A stretch of 64,000 nucleotides of DNA from Thermoanaerobaculales bacterium (lineage in GTDB: Bacteria; Acidobacteriota; Thermoanaerobaculia; Thermoanaerobaculales; Sulfomarinibacteraceae), in contig JALOLD010000009.1 in the NCBI GenBank assembly GCA_025456145.1, forward strand, positions 1-64,000. Reading direction: 5' to 3'. Below are positions 44,400 to 54,041 of this stretch, one piece after another; position 1 is the stretch's first letter; each line of letters begins with the position of its first letter. The position numbers were made by a program, and so were the translations under genes. The notes under the pieces were generated by a model. It ran no database searches and was not told where the DNA came from. It worked only from the letters and a program-made list of their open reading frames with translations.

Positions 44400-44610
44400 C
44401 GCGGGAAAAGAGCTGCCTGCCGTCGGAGGCACAGAGACGCCGCATCGTCGCAAGCGCGAAGACACGAAGACGCGAAGGAGATCGCGAAGCCGTCGCGATC
44501 AGGGTCATCGCAGGGGTTTGGTGGGGGGCCGGGGGCGTTCGTGAACCAGTGTGGAAACCCGGAGGCGTCGCATCGGGATCGGGATCGGGAACGAAGGCTC
44601 CACCTCCGCG
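44400..44610. repeat. Dispersed repeat element F copy 2 (inverted relative to copy 1)
   Basis: ggcacagagacgccgcatcgtcgcaagcgcgaagacacgaag and cgtcgcatcgggatcgggatcgggaacg. Confidence 0.55.
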
Positions 44611-44636
44611 ATCCGAGCGGAAAGGCAAGGATCGGG

Positions 44637-45059
44637 CTAGGACCGACCGGGAGGAACGGGGTAGAGCGCGAGCTCGAGACCCGGGATGCCGTCGAAATGC
44701 CTGGCGTTCCGGGTGGCCAGGGGGGCGGCGTGCTGAACGGCCCAGGCGGCGATCCAGAGATCGGGCTTCGAGCGTCCGACGAGAGCCGAGCCGCTTCTCA
44801 GCCCGGCGACGATGGTCGCATACCGGTGGGCGGTCTCGAGGTCCACGTCGCCGATCCGAAAGAGGCGCAGAAGGGCGAGCGACTGGGCGAGACGCTCCGG
44901 TGAGACCGCCGCGCCTCCCTCGAGAAACTCCCCGGCGGCGTGCGCCGGGACGACGAACTCGGCCCCCGGGTTGGCGTCAAGGAGGTCCTTGCAGGGAGAC
45001 TCGGGCAGGTCCCGGGTTCGCCAGAGATCGACCAGGAACGTGGTGTCAACGCAGATCAT
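44637..45059 (-). CDS. PIN-domain VapC-like toxin
   Basis: MICVDTTFLVDLWR..., VPAHAAGEFLEG, SKPDLWIAAWAVQHAAPLATRNARHFDGIPGLEL. Confidence 0.85.
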   Translation of the reverse strand: MICVDTTFLVDLWRTRDLPESPCKDLLDANPGAEFVVPAHAAGEFLEGGAAVSPERLAQSLALLRLFRIGDVDLETAHRYATIVAGLRSGSALVGRSKPDLWIAAWAVQHAAPLATRNARHFDGIPGLELALYPVPPGRS

Positions 45060-45297
45060 GGTCGTCCCAGGTCTCGATCTCCCGGTTCTCCGCGACCACC
45101 GCGAGCATCGTCTCCGCGTCGTCGAAGGACAGCGAGGCCACGCTCGAGAGCCCGCGCAGGATGTCGCGCCCGGTGTGGGCCTCCCCCAGCTGATCGATGA
45201 GGCGGTCGATGGTCCTCGAGAAGGACTCGCCCTCGCGCTTGACCCCGGCGAGCTTCTCGTAGACATGCGTGTCGACGGCGATGGTCTTGGAGCTCAT
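45046..45297 (-). CDS. VapB-like antitoxin
   Basis: MSSKTIAVDTHVYEKLAGVKREGESFSRTIDRLI; overlaps the vapC start. Confidence 0.8.
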   Translation of the reverse strand: MSSKTIAVDTHVYEKLAGVKREGESFSRTIDRLIDQLGEAHTGRDILRGLSSVASLSFDDAETMLAVVAENREIETWDDHDLR

Positions 45298-45333
45298 ACA
45301 TACAGAAATATATGTAGAGCCTCGAGCTGTCAA
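45297..45333 (-). promoter_or_regulatory. Putative vapBC promoter/operator
   Basis: Minus strand TTGACA (45333-45328), 17-nt spacer, TATTTC (45310-45305); arms TACATA (45297-45302) and TATGTA (45311-45316) overlap the -10. Confidence 0.55.
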
Positions 45334-45560
45334 GACCGGCCGGTCGCCGGTGGTCGGGCGATCGATCCACGACGCCGGTTGACCGCGCCGTCGGCTCACG
45401 GGCAACTGGCGAGTCGGGGCATGAAGGGCCCCCGGGACACTGCCTCGACGAGACCACGCCCGCTCTCCCTTCCGATGACCGCCGAGCGGACGAACCGAAT
45501 CCGAGCATCGACGTTCAATTCTCTGGAGCGCCCGGTGCATCCACCACGAGGGAGGAGCCC

Positions 45561-46481
45561 ATGAAGATGATCCGCCCGCTGATCGTCGGTGTCCTGCTCA
45601 CCGCCGCCACCCAGACCCAGGCCGGCGTCGAGCTCCGTCAGGAGCACGTCTTCGAAGCGCGTCCCGGTCAGAAGGTCTCGATCGAGGCCACCTTCCACAC
45701 CGTCGAGGTCGAGGTCGTCCCGGGCTCGACGGTTCGCGCGGTCGTCGAGATCACGTCGGCGTCGTCGGGAAGCAAGGCCGAGCGTGCGGTCGAGGAGCTG
45801 CGTCCGGTGTTCGAGGAAAAGGGCGACACCCTCCTCATCCGGTCGGTCCGCAGGGGCGGCTGGGGATGGTCGGGCGGCGGCCTCCGCGGCCGGGTCGTCG
45901 TGACCATGCCGTCGGGGCTCGACCTCGCGGTCGAGAGCTCGTCGGGCTCGATCACCGTCGCTGGCGATCTCGGCGACGCCGCGGCGCGCTGCAGCGCCTC
46001 GTCGGGCTCGGTGACCGTCCGCGGCGCGATGCGCGAGCTCGCGGCCGACACCTCGTCGGGCGCCATCCGGGTCACGGTCAGCCGCCCCCTCGATCGCTTC
46101 ACCGCCGACGCCTCGTCGGGCAGCGTCCGGCTCTCCGGCGGCGCCCATGACGCCTTCGCCGACACCTCGTCGGGCAGCATCGATCTCGACGGGCTGCTCG
46201 GCGACGCCGGGATGAGCGCCTCGTCGGGGAGCATCGAGGCGCGCTGGGACTCGATCCCCGCCGGAGCGTCGGTCAAGGCGAGCGCGAGCTCGGGCAGCGT
46301 CACCCTGACGCTGCCGCCGGGCACCCCCGTCGCGGGCACCGCCGACACCGGCTCGGGCGGCATCCGCAGCGACTTCAAGGGCACCTTCGAGCGCCGCCAC
46401 GCGACCTTCGCCGGCGGCCCGGGCGCGGTCCAGGTCCGGGTCAGCACCTCGTCGGGCGGCGTCTCGGTGACCTCGGGCTGA
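45561..46481 (+). CDS. Secreted DUF4097-family beta-strand repeat protein
   Basis: Repeated SSSGSITV/ASSGSVTV/DTSSGSIDL motifs after a signal peptide. Confidence 0.85.
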   Translation: MKMIRPLIVGVLLTAATQTQAGVELRQEHVFEARPGQKVSIEATFHTVEVEVVPGSTVRAVVEITSASSGSKAERAVEELRPVFEEKGDTLLIRSVRRGGWGWSGGGLRGRVVVTMPSGLDLAVESSSGSITVAGDLGDAAARCSASSGSVTVRGAMRELAADTSSGAIRVTVSRPLDRFTADASSGSVRLSGGAHDAFADTSSGSIDLDGLLGDAGMSASSGSIEARWDSIPAGASVKASASSGSVTLTLPPGTPVAGTADTGSGGIRSDFKGTFERRHATFAGGPGAVQVRVSTSSGGVSVTSG

Positions 46482-46734
46482 GCCCGCCCGGCCCGCGCAC
46501 CGGAGCTCGTCGCGTGCCGATGGCGCCGTGTCCTTCGGCGGACGTCCGGCGAGGGAGGCCCCGTTCCCCGGCGACGGCGGGGCGATGGCCACCAGGAGGG
46601 CGCGAGTGGCGCCGGCTTCGGCAAGGCGGGCGAGGAGCTCGCGACCGACTCCGCCGCGGACCGGTCACTCGGCTCGGCTGGCGTGCACCCCTCTCCCGAT
46701 TCGAGGCGACCCGGAGCATCGCGCCGGCGCTGGC

Positions 46735-48708
46735 TCAGGGCAGGCTCAGGCTCCACGCCGCGAGGCTGCCGTCCTCGAAGTCGTCGGCGAAGATCAGACC
46801 TCCGAAATCGACCTGGTGGCTGTAGACCCCCGCCGCGCCGAGCTCGGTCGACAGATAGACCGGCCAGGAGTGCTCGCCGGCCGCCGCGAGACCGCTGTAG
46901 TCGCCGATGAACTGGCCGTTTCCGAGGTCGGTGAGACCGGTGTCGAAGGGCGAGCCGGTCAGCAGGTGGGTCGTCCAGCTGGCGCCGCCGTCATCGCTCC
47001 AGGCATAGACCGCCTCGAGCCAAGCGGTGGCGGCGCTGTCGGGTTGCACGGTTCCGCTGCTGTCGAGGTAGAGCAGGTGGAGCCGGCCGCTGGAGTCGAC
47101 CTCGAGCCATGGGAAGAACTGGTCGCCCGGAGGATCGGGATCGGCCGAGATGACCACCGGCGCGGTCCAGGTCGACCCGTCGTCATCGGAGCGGGTCAGG
47201 AAGAGGTCGACATCGGCATCGCTCCCAACCACCGCGGAGGTGTCGAAGTAGACGCAGTAGAGTGTCCCCTCTACCGGGTCCACGGTCAGGGCCGGCAGCT
47301 GTGGGACCCGGAAGTTGCCCGGCACCTGGGGCGAGCTGAAGATGTCCCAGAGGTCGAGCAGGGTCGTGATGCGGATCGGCGCCGACATCGTCTGGCCGCC
47401 GTCGGTGCTCCGCTGCAGTCGGTGGCCGTCCAGGTAGTCCCAGTACGAGATGTAAACCGTGCCATCCGGCCCGACTCGCGGCAGAAACCCGACCCCGGAG
47501 CCCAGCGATACCGGCGACGACCAGCTGGCGCCGAGGTCGTCCGAGTGCTGGAGGCCGAGGTTGTAGGCCGCGTAGAGTCGGGTCGAGTCCGGTTCGGACG
47601 GACGGGGACCCGCCGCCAACCAGCCCTTGTCGGCAGAGCCGCTTGCCAGGGTCATCACCGCCGGTTCGAAGACGCTAGCGCCGGGCTGCTTCCGGGCCAC
47701 GAAGAGGCCGCCGTTGCCGGCAAAGCTGATCGCCCCGACCCACAGCGTCCCGGTGCGGGGGTCGACCGCCGTCATCGGGTCACCCTCGACGTCCGACTGG
47801 TTGGCGACCGGCGCCCGCACCACCTGATCGGTCCAGGTCGCACCATCGAGGCTGGTCGCCACCCCCAGACGAATCACCCCCGCCGGGCTGTAGTCGTTCC
47901 AGCCGGCCACCACCTCGCCTGCGCCCCACGCGGCCGCCGTGGTCTCATTGGCCCGAACCGAGCCGAGGGTCGGGTTGAGGCGGACCTGCTGGCCGACCAC
48001 CGGCTGGTTGGCAGCGAAGGGGGCCTCACCGGCTGGCGCCCCTGCGGTCACCACGGCGGCGGCCGGCCCCTCCCCGGTCACGAGTTGGGCGAGATGCCCC
48101 GGCAGCGGCGTCCCCGCTGCCTGGGCGGCGGCCACCCGCCCGGCCGCCTCCTCGACATCGCCGGCGAGCCAGGCGGCCACCGCCAGCCGTACGTGGGCCG
48201 GTCCGAGCCCGGGGTCGACCGCCAGCGCCTCGTGCCAGGCCGCCGCGGCCCGGTCGTCGTGCCCGGAGCGGTCGAGTGCCGCACCGAGCAGGAACCAGGC
48301 GCCGGCGTCGCGCGGCTCGAGATCGACCGCCGTAGCGAAGGCCGCGACCGCGACGTCGGTGCGATCGGTTGTGAGAAGGGCCCGTCCCAGGGCGACGCAG
48401 GCGTCGGCGCTGCCCGGAGCGCCCCGCACCACCGCCACGGCGGCGGCGAGGGCCGCCGGTCGCAACCCCCGGTCCAGGAGATCGTCGACCTCGGCGAGGC
48501 GTCCCCTGATCTCGGCCGGAGCGAGCGGCGGCGCCGGCTCGGCGACGAGCCGCCCATCGACCACCGCCACGCCTTCGAGGGCCGCGTCGATCTGCCGTTT
48601 CCGATACTCCAGCGCCGGGCTCAGGCTGTCGCCGTCGCGGCCTCCGCAGCCCAGCAGGGCGATCACCGTCGCCGCGATCACCGCACCGGTCAGGCTCCGT
48701 TCGAACAT
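46735..48708 (-). CDS. Lipoprotein with TPR-like N-terminus and BNR/sialidase-like propeller, C-terminal IFADDFEDGSLAAWS tail
   Basis: Lipobox-like IALLGC; SDDLGASWSS, STDGGQTMS, SDDDGSTWTAP, SDDGGASWTT Asp-box motifs. Confidence 0.8.
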   Translation of the reverse strand: MFERSLTGAVIAATVIALLGCGGRDGDSLSPALEYRKRQIDAALEGVAVVDGRLVAEPAPPLAPAEIRGRLAEVDDLLDRGLRPAALAAAVAVVRGAPGSADACVALGRALLTTDRTDVAVAAFATAVDLEPRDAGAWFLLGAALDRSGHDDRAAAAWHEALAVDPGLGPAHVRLAVAAWLAGDVEEAAGRVAAAQAAGTPLPGHLAQLVTGEGPAAAVVTAGAPAGEAPFAANQPVVGQQVRLNPTLGSVRANETTAAAWGAGEVVAGWNDYSPAGVIRLGVATSLDGATWTDQVVRAPVANQSDVEGDPMTAVDPRTGTLWVGAISFAGNGGLFVARKQPGASVFEPAVMTLASGSADKGWLAAGPRPSEPDSTRLYAAYNLGLQHSDDLGASWSSPVSLGSGVGFLPRVGPDGTVYISYWDYLDGHRLQRSTDGGQTMSAPIRITTLLDLWDIFSSPQVPGNFRVPQLPALTVDPVEGTLYCVYFDTSAVVGSDADVDLFLTRSDDDGSTWTAPVVISADPDPPGDQFFPWLEVDSSGRLHLLYLDSSGTVQPDSAATAWLEAVYAWSDDGGASWTTHLLTGSPFDTGLTDLGNGQFIGDYSGLAAAGEHSWPVYLSTELGAAGVYSHQVDFGGLIFADDFEDGSLAAWSLSLP

Positions 48709-48741
48709 CGCTCGCCCTCCGCCGGTCAGAGGTCGTTCAGC

Positions 48742-50094
48742 TCAGACCTGCCGGCCGTTCCTGGTCGCCATCTTGCGGGCGATCAGCAGTGCCATCTCCA
48801 AGGATTGCTCATAGTTGAGGCGGGGGTCGACGCGCGACTCGTAGGCCCGGCGAAGATCGGCCTCGGCGAGGCCCCGGGCGCCCCCGATGCACTCGGTGAC
48901 GTTGTCGCCGGAGAGCTCGAAGTGGATCCCGCCGAGGTAGGAGCCCAGCTCGTGGTGGATGTCGAAGCTCGCCTCGACCTCGCCGAGGATGTTGTCGAAG
49001 CGGCGGGTCTTGATGCCGTCGGCGGTCTTCTCGGTGTTGCCGTGCATCGGGTCGCAGCACCACACGACCTGCCGTCCGGTCGCCCGCACCGCCTCGACGA
49101 GGGGCGGCAGGCAGCTTGCGACCCGACCGACGCCGAAGCGGTGGATCAGGGTCAGGCGGCCGGGCTCGCGGCCGGGGTCGAGGACCTCGACGAGCTCGCC
49201 GAGCCACTCGGGCGTCATCGCCGGGCCGACCTTGACGCCGATGGGATTGCGGATGCCGCGGTAGTACTCGACGTGGGCGCCGTCGAGCTCGCAGGTCCGC
49301 ATCCCGAGCCAGGGCAGGTGGGTGCCGAGGTTGTACCAGCCGTCGCGCCGCGGCACCCGGCGGGTCACCGCCTGCTCGTAGGGCAGGTGGAGCCCCTCGT
49401 GGCTGGTGAAGAAGTCGACCCGGCTCATCTCGGAGACGTGGGCGTCGGCGAGGATCTCCATGAACCGGACCGAGTCGGAGATCGACTCGACCATCCGCTG
49501 GTACTCGCGGGCTCGCGGCGAGTGCTCGACGAACTCGAGGTCCCAGTACTCGGGGTGGCGGATGTCGGCGAAGCCGCCCTCGACGAGCGCCCGGATGAAG
49601 TTGAGGGTCAGCGCCGCCGCCTCGTAGCCGCGGAGCAGCCGGTCGGGGTCGGGGGTCCGCTCGGCGGCGGTGAAGCCGGCGCCGTTGACCAGGTCGCCGC
49701 GGTAGGCGGGGAGGGTGACCCCGTCCCGGGTTTCGGTGTCGGAGGAGCGCGGCTTGGCGTACTGGCCGGCGAACCGGCCGACCCGGATGATCCGGCGCTT
49801 GAGGCCGTAGGTCAGGACCAGGCTCATCTGGAGCAGGACCTTGAGCTTGTTGGTGATGACGTCGGCCGTGCACTGGTCGAGACGCTCGGCGCAGGCCCCG
49901 CCCTGGAGCAGGAAGCGGCGCCCCGCCGCGGCGTCGGCGAGCTGGCCCTTGAGCCGCTCGACCTCCCACGAGGTGACCAGGGGCGGCAGGGTGGAGAGCT
50001 CGGCCACCGCCCGGTCGAGCGCGGGCTCGTCGGGGTAGGTCGGCTGCTGGCCCGCCGGCCGGGCGCGCCACGAGGAGGGCGTCCAGTCGCTCAT
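48742..50094 (-). CDS. Class II 3-deoxy-7-phosphoheptulonate (DAHP) synthase
   Basis: LLQGGACAERLDQCTAD, RVGRFAGQYAKPRSSDTE, GTHLPWLGMRT, RNPIGVKVGPAM, WCCDPMHGNT, GGIHFELSGDNVTECIGG. Confidence 0.95.
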   Translation of the reverse strand: MSDWTPSSWRARPAGQQPTYPDEPALDRAVAELSTLPPLVTSWEVERLKGQLADAAAGRRFLLQGGACAERLDQCTADVITNKLKVLLQMSLVLTYGLKRRIIRVGRFAGQYAKPRSSDTETRDGVTLPAYRGDLVNGAGFTAAERTPDPDRLLRGYEAAALTLNFIRALVEGGFADIRHPEYWDLEFVEHSPRAREYQRMVESISDSVRFMEILADAHVSEMSRVDFFTSHEGLHLPYEQAVTRRVPRRDGWYNLGTHLPWLGMRTCELDGAHVEYYRGIRNPIGVKVGPAMTPEWLGELVEVLDPGREPGRLTLIHRFGVGRVASCLPPLVEAVRATGRQVVWCCDPMHGNTEKTADGIKTRRFDNILGEVEASFDIHHELGSYLGGIHFELSGDNVTECIGGARGLAEADLRRAYESRVDPRLNYEQSLEMALLIARKMATRNGRQV

Positions 50095-50125
50095 GGAGGC
50101 GGAATCATACCCCACGCACTCGCGC

Positions 50126-51877
50126 TCAGCCGGCTGCGGGCTCGAGCGGCGACCAGCCGGTCAAGACCCAGACGCCGTCGACGGGCTCGAAGACGAGCTC
50201 GGCGGCGACCGGGGCGACCCGCCGGTGGGCATGGCCCCAGTGTCCGACCGTGATCACCACCGACCAGCGGCAGCGGGCCTCGAAGCCCCGGCCGCGCGGT
50301 CTCGCGCTCACCGCGACCACCTCGACCTCCCGGAAGAGGGCGAGATCGCGATCTCCGCCGGCCAGCTCGAGAGGGCGGCGGGCCGCCGCCGAGACCTCAT
50401 CGACCAGGCCCTGGGCGACGCCCGGCCCGAGCCCGGCGCGGTCTCCCGCCGCGCCCGTGAGGTAGAGGTTGTGGAGGGTCGCGGCGATGATCCTCCCGGC
50501 CCGCGCGTCGTCGATGGTGACGGCCCGGCCGGCGAGCCAGACCGCCCCGGCGAGGGCCGCCGCCAGCCCGGCGAGCGCGCCGGTCCGCGCCCACGAGCCG
50601 GCGCCGCCGGCCGCCCGGGCGGCGGCGCCGACGAGCAACAGGGCGATCACGGCGAGCCCGGCCCGGCCGAGCCAGAGCAGCGGCCGGAGAGCCGGCGAGG
50701 GCGGCGGGGCGACGGTCATCGGTCCGACCCTGTCGTCATCGGCCGACCAGCAAAGCCGGCTCTCCTCGGTCGCCAGATCGGTGGCGACCGCCCCCCTCGA
50801 CCCGATCACCACACCGGTCGCCGCGAGCCCGGCCGGCCGCCGCCGCCAGACCAGCTCGACCCGCTCGGCGGGCGTCTCCAGCGAACGGACGAAGACCGCT
50901 CGCAGAAACGCGGCCCCGGCCGACGGGTCGGCGCTCGAGCCCGGCGTTGACGACCGGATCAGCCGTCGCTCGACGAGCTCGGCGCGGTGGAGGACCGGGG
51001 TCGCCGGCTCGCCGTCGATCGTCAGCTCGAGACCGGCGACGAGGCGCTCGGCGAGACGCCGGGCGACCGCCCACCTGGCGGCGTCGGTGGCGGCGGCGGG
51101 CGCTTCCCCGTCAGGCTCCTCGAGAGGCTCGATATCGTGCGGCCGCGCCACGAGCTCGAGCCACACCCGCCCCGGCTCGACCGAGAGCTGGGCGACCAGC
51201 GGCTCGCCGAGCTCCCGCCCGAGCTCGGGCTCGAGGAGCCGCGATCGCCACGGCTGGTCCCAGTCGAGCTCGACGACCACCGGGCCGGTCAGGGCCGTCG
51301 CGTCGATGACCGGTACGCCGAGGTGGTGGACGACGAGGGCCGCCGTCGCCTTCGGCCGGCCACCCGAGACCATCGCCGGCGTCAGCCGCAGCCGCGCCGG
51401 GCGTCCGGCCAGGTCACAGGCGAAACCGACCACGGCGACCGGCCTCCCGCCGCCGGGGGCGCCGGCGACCGGCCCGCCGGTCAGCCCGTCGCGCGGCCAC
51501 CGCCGGTCGGTCCGGAACGCGGTCCGGCGCCCTGGTAGCGGCGCGCCACCGTCGAAAGAAAGAACCAGCTCCTCAGCGAAGAACCGTGCGACCCGCTCGT
51601 CGTCGTCGGACGGATCGAGGCCCATCCGCACCCGGAAATCGTCGGGCAGCACGCCCTCGAAGGCGATGAGGTCGGGGACCCCGGTCTCCAGCTCGGCGCG
51701 GACCCCGCCCTCGTCGACGAAGACCTCGAGCAGGGTCGTGGCGGAGGCCGCCGCCGCGTCGGCGCCGGCGATGGTGTCGGCCGCGGCCGGCGGCGCCGCG
51801 AGCCCGAGCAGCGCGGCGGCGAGCACGATCGGGGTTGCGGTTCGCCACGGGCCGCCCGGGCTCCGGCGGGTCGTCAT
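50126..51877 (-). CDS. Exported membrane hypothetical protein
   Basis: Signal peptide; C-terminal TM segments LAVIALLLVGAAARAA and ALAGLAAALAGAVWLAG. Confidence 0.65.
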   Translation of the reverse strand: MTTRRSPGGPWRTATPIVLAAALLGLAAPPAAADTIAGADAAAASATTLLEVFVDEGGVRAELETGVPDLIAFEGVLPDDFRVRMGLDPSDDDERVARFFAEELVLSFDGGAPLPGRRTAFRTDRRWPRDGLTGGPVAGAPGGGRPVAVVGFACDLAGRPARLRLTPAMVSGGRPKATAALVVHHLGVPVIDATALTGPVVVELDWDQPWRSRLLEPELGRELGEPLVAQLSVEPGRVWLELVARPHDIEPLEEPDGEAPAAATDAARWAVARRLAERLVAGLELTIDGEPATPVLHRAELVERRLIRSSTPGSSADPSAGAAFLRAVFVRSLETPAERVELVWRRRPAGLAATGVVIGSRGAVATDLATEESRLCWSADDDRVGPMTVAPPPSPALRPLLWLGRAGLAVIALLLVGAAARAAGGAGSWARTGALAGLAAALAGAVWLAGRAVTIDDARAGRIIAATLHNLYLTGAAGDRAGLGPGVAQGLVDEVSAAARRPLELAGGDRDLALFREVEVVAVSARPRGRGFEARCRWSVVITVGHWGHAHRRVAPVAAELVFEPVDGVWVLTGWSPLEPAAG

Positions 51878-51896
51878 CTTCGACGCGGGCCTTCGA

Positions 51897-53375
51897 TCAT
51901 CGCCAGCCGGGCACCGGCAGCGGCCGGAACTGGTAGCGCAGCAGCACGATGTTCGCGCGACCCCGGTCCTCGACATCGGACCGGATGAAGTTGAGCTTGA
52001 CGATCGAGGTCGGGCTCAGATACCAGTTGAGGCCGACGCTGAGGTTCTTCATCACGCCGCCCCGCAGCCCGCCGTCGTCGAGGTCGACCTTCGACACCCG
52101 GCCGACCAGCTCGAGGGCGCCGCCCGGCCGCTTGGTGAACAGGCCGGCGATCGGGCGCGTCGCGTCGGTCTTCGGAACCATCCGGCTGAACACCCCGAGC
52201 TCGCGATCGTACGAGTGATGCTCGCCGGTGATGAACCACCCGGCCTGGACGTAGTAGCCCCAGAGGTCGAGGTCGCCGTAGTCGGTCTGCTCGAGCTGCG
52301 ACAGGATGGCCTCGGACTGGACGTGGATCGGCCCCATGACCGCGACCGCCTCGACCCCGAGGAGCTGGATCTTCCCCGCCTCGATCTCGCCGGTGTCGAT
52401 GAGGAAGTCGACGAAGCGCGCCTCGGGCCGCGACCGGTAGTGGACGGTGCCGTTCTTCGGGTCGCGGGTCGAGAACGACGCCCCGACGTGGAGCAGCCTG
52501 CTCTCGTCCTGGTTGACGATCGGCAGCCCGGACACCCGGGTGGTCAGCGAGAGCACCGAGTTGGACGAGTTGGCCTCGGTGGTCTGGCCGAAGGAGAAGA
52601 AGCCGACCGCCCACTGCATCCGATGGTTGAACGCGGTGTCGTGGAGCATGTAGCCGAGGTTGTAGCCGGGCGAGAAGGTCCACACCGGCAGCGCGCGCTC
52701 GAGCAGGCCGGTGTAGTGGCTGCTCATGGTTCGCTCGAAGCTGAACGGCTCCTGGAAGAGACCGACGCGGAACTGGCCGACCCGGTAGCCGAAGACCTCG
52801 AGTCCCCGGTCGCGGCCTTCGACGAAGGCGTCGCCGAGGCCAGTGTCGGCGCCGAAGTCGAACGAGATGCTGTAGCGCAGGCGATGGTCGACCGTGCCCT
52901 GGGCCCACAGCGAGAGCTCGCGGAACCTGACCTCCTGGTCGACCTCGCCGTAGAAGCTCTCGTAGGTCTCGTCGGACCAGCCGAGGGTGCCGTCGACCTT
53001 GACCCGGGCCTGGCTCCGGATCGTCAGCCGCCCATCGAAGAGGTCCCAGACCAGCAGCCCCTGGGTCGCCTGGGTGAAGATCCGCCACTTGTCCGAGAAG
53101 CCCTCCTTCGCGAGGAGGGCCTCCTCCTCGGTCAGCTCGACGGTCGGCACCTCGACGGGCTCGGCCGGCTCGGGCTGATCCGTCGCGGGGTCCCCGTCAA
53201 CCGCCCCGGTCGCCTCCTCCGCCGGCGCGGCGGGCGTCGGGGCGGTCGTTTCGGGGGCTGGCGGCGGCGGCAAGGTGGGCGGCGGCCCGAGCCCCTGGGC
53301 GCCGGCCGCCCCCGCCCCGAGCAGGAGCAGGGTGAGGACGGTCATCCGGCCGACTGCCGACATCGAAGGGGTCAT
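51897..53375 (-). CDS. Phosphate-selective porin O/P-like outer membrane protein
   Basis: Signal peptide; FGYRVGQFRVGLFQEPFSFERTMSSHYTGLLERALP; C-terminal aromatic-rich beta strands. Confidence 0.8.
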   Translation of the reverse strand: MTPSMSAVGRMTVLTLLLLGAGAAGAQGLGPPPTLPPPPAPETTAPTPAAPAEEATGAVDGDPATDQPEPAEPVEVPTVELTEEEALLAKEGFSDKWRIFTQATQGLLVWDLFDGRLTIRSQARVKVDGTLGWSDETYESFYGEVDQEVRFRELSLWAQGTVDHRLRYSISFDFGADTGLGDAFVEGRDRGLEVFGYRVGQFRVGLFQEPFSFERTMSSHYTGLLERALPVWTFSPGYNLGYMLHDTAFNHRMQWAVGFFSFGQTTEANSSNSVLSLTTRVSGLPIVNQDESRLLHVGASFSTRDPKNGTVHYRSRPEARFVDFLIDTGEIEAGKIQLLGVEAVAVMGPIHVQSEAILSQLEQTDYGDLDLWGYYVQAGWFITGEHHSYDRELGVFSRMVPKTDATRPIAGLFTKRPGGALELVGRVSKVDLDDGGLRGGVMKNLSVGLNWYLSPTSIVKLNFIRSDVEDRGRANIVLLRYQFRPLPVPGWR

Positions 53376-53956
53376 CAGAAGCGCACCTCGAGGTTCACGC
53401 CGTAGACCCAGACCTCGTGGCCGTCGACGAGATCGAGGTTGACCGCCGGCGCGATACCGTAACGGGACCCGATGTGGATCCAGTAGGCCGCGCCGACGCG
53501 AAAGACGAAGTAGGTTTCGTCCTCGTCGACTGCGGTCGCGTCGGCCTTGCCGAGGTGGTGCTCGACCTCGCCGCGGCCGTCGTGCCACTCGATTCCCGGC
53601 GCCGCGATCAGCGTGAAGCCGCCTCCGAAGGGCTGCCAGAGGACCGCCGGCGCGACGACCAGGTTGCGCTGCTCGCCGCCGGCGTAGTCGATCAGACCGC
53701 CGAGGCCCCACCTCGGCCCCATCCGCCGGCCGTACTCGAGGCCCCAGGTCGCCTCGGAGCCGTGGCCCGGCTCGTCGGTGACGCCGAGGAACACGGCGAA
53801 GGCGTTGCGAAAGCCGTGGTCGCCGGTCGTGGCCCCGCCGTGCTGGTCGGCGGCCGCCGGCTCGCCGTGCTCGGACGGCGCGCCCGCCACCGCCGGCCCG
53901 GCGACGAGCATCGCGCCGAGGACGATCGCGACGGTCAGGCTCCGCATCGACGTCAT
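53375..53956 (-). CDS. Outer-membrane-like beta-barrel hypothetical protein
   Basis: Signal peptide, alternating beta pattern, C-terminal VYGVNLEVRF; overlaps the porin start (ATGA). Confidence 0.65.
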   Translation of the reverse strand: MTSMRSLTVAIVLGAMLVAGPAVAGAPSEHGEPAAADQHGGATTGDHGFRNAFAVFLGVTDEPGHGSEATWGLEYGRRMGPRWGLGGLIDYAGGEQRNLVVAPAVLWQPFGGGFTLIAAPGIEWHDGRGEVEHHLGKADATAVDEDETYFVFRVGAAYWIHIGSRYGIAPAVNLDLVDGHEVWVYGVNLEVRF

Positions 53957-54041
53957 CGCACCTCCCGTCACCTCGCCGACGCCCGCACGAGAAACGACGG
54001 GCGGGACCGGCGGCCCACCCGGCGCCCCGGGCTCGACCGAC

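Noticed and set aside
46528-50253. 1241-aa plus-strand ORF
   Set aside because: Antisense to the BNR lipoprotein and DAHP synthase, both with clear motifs.
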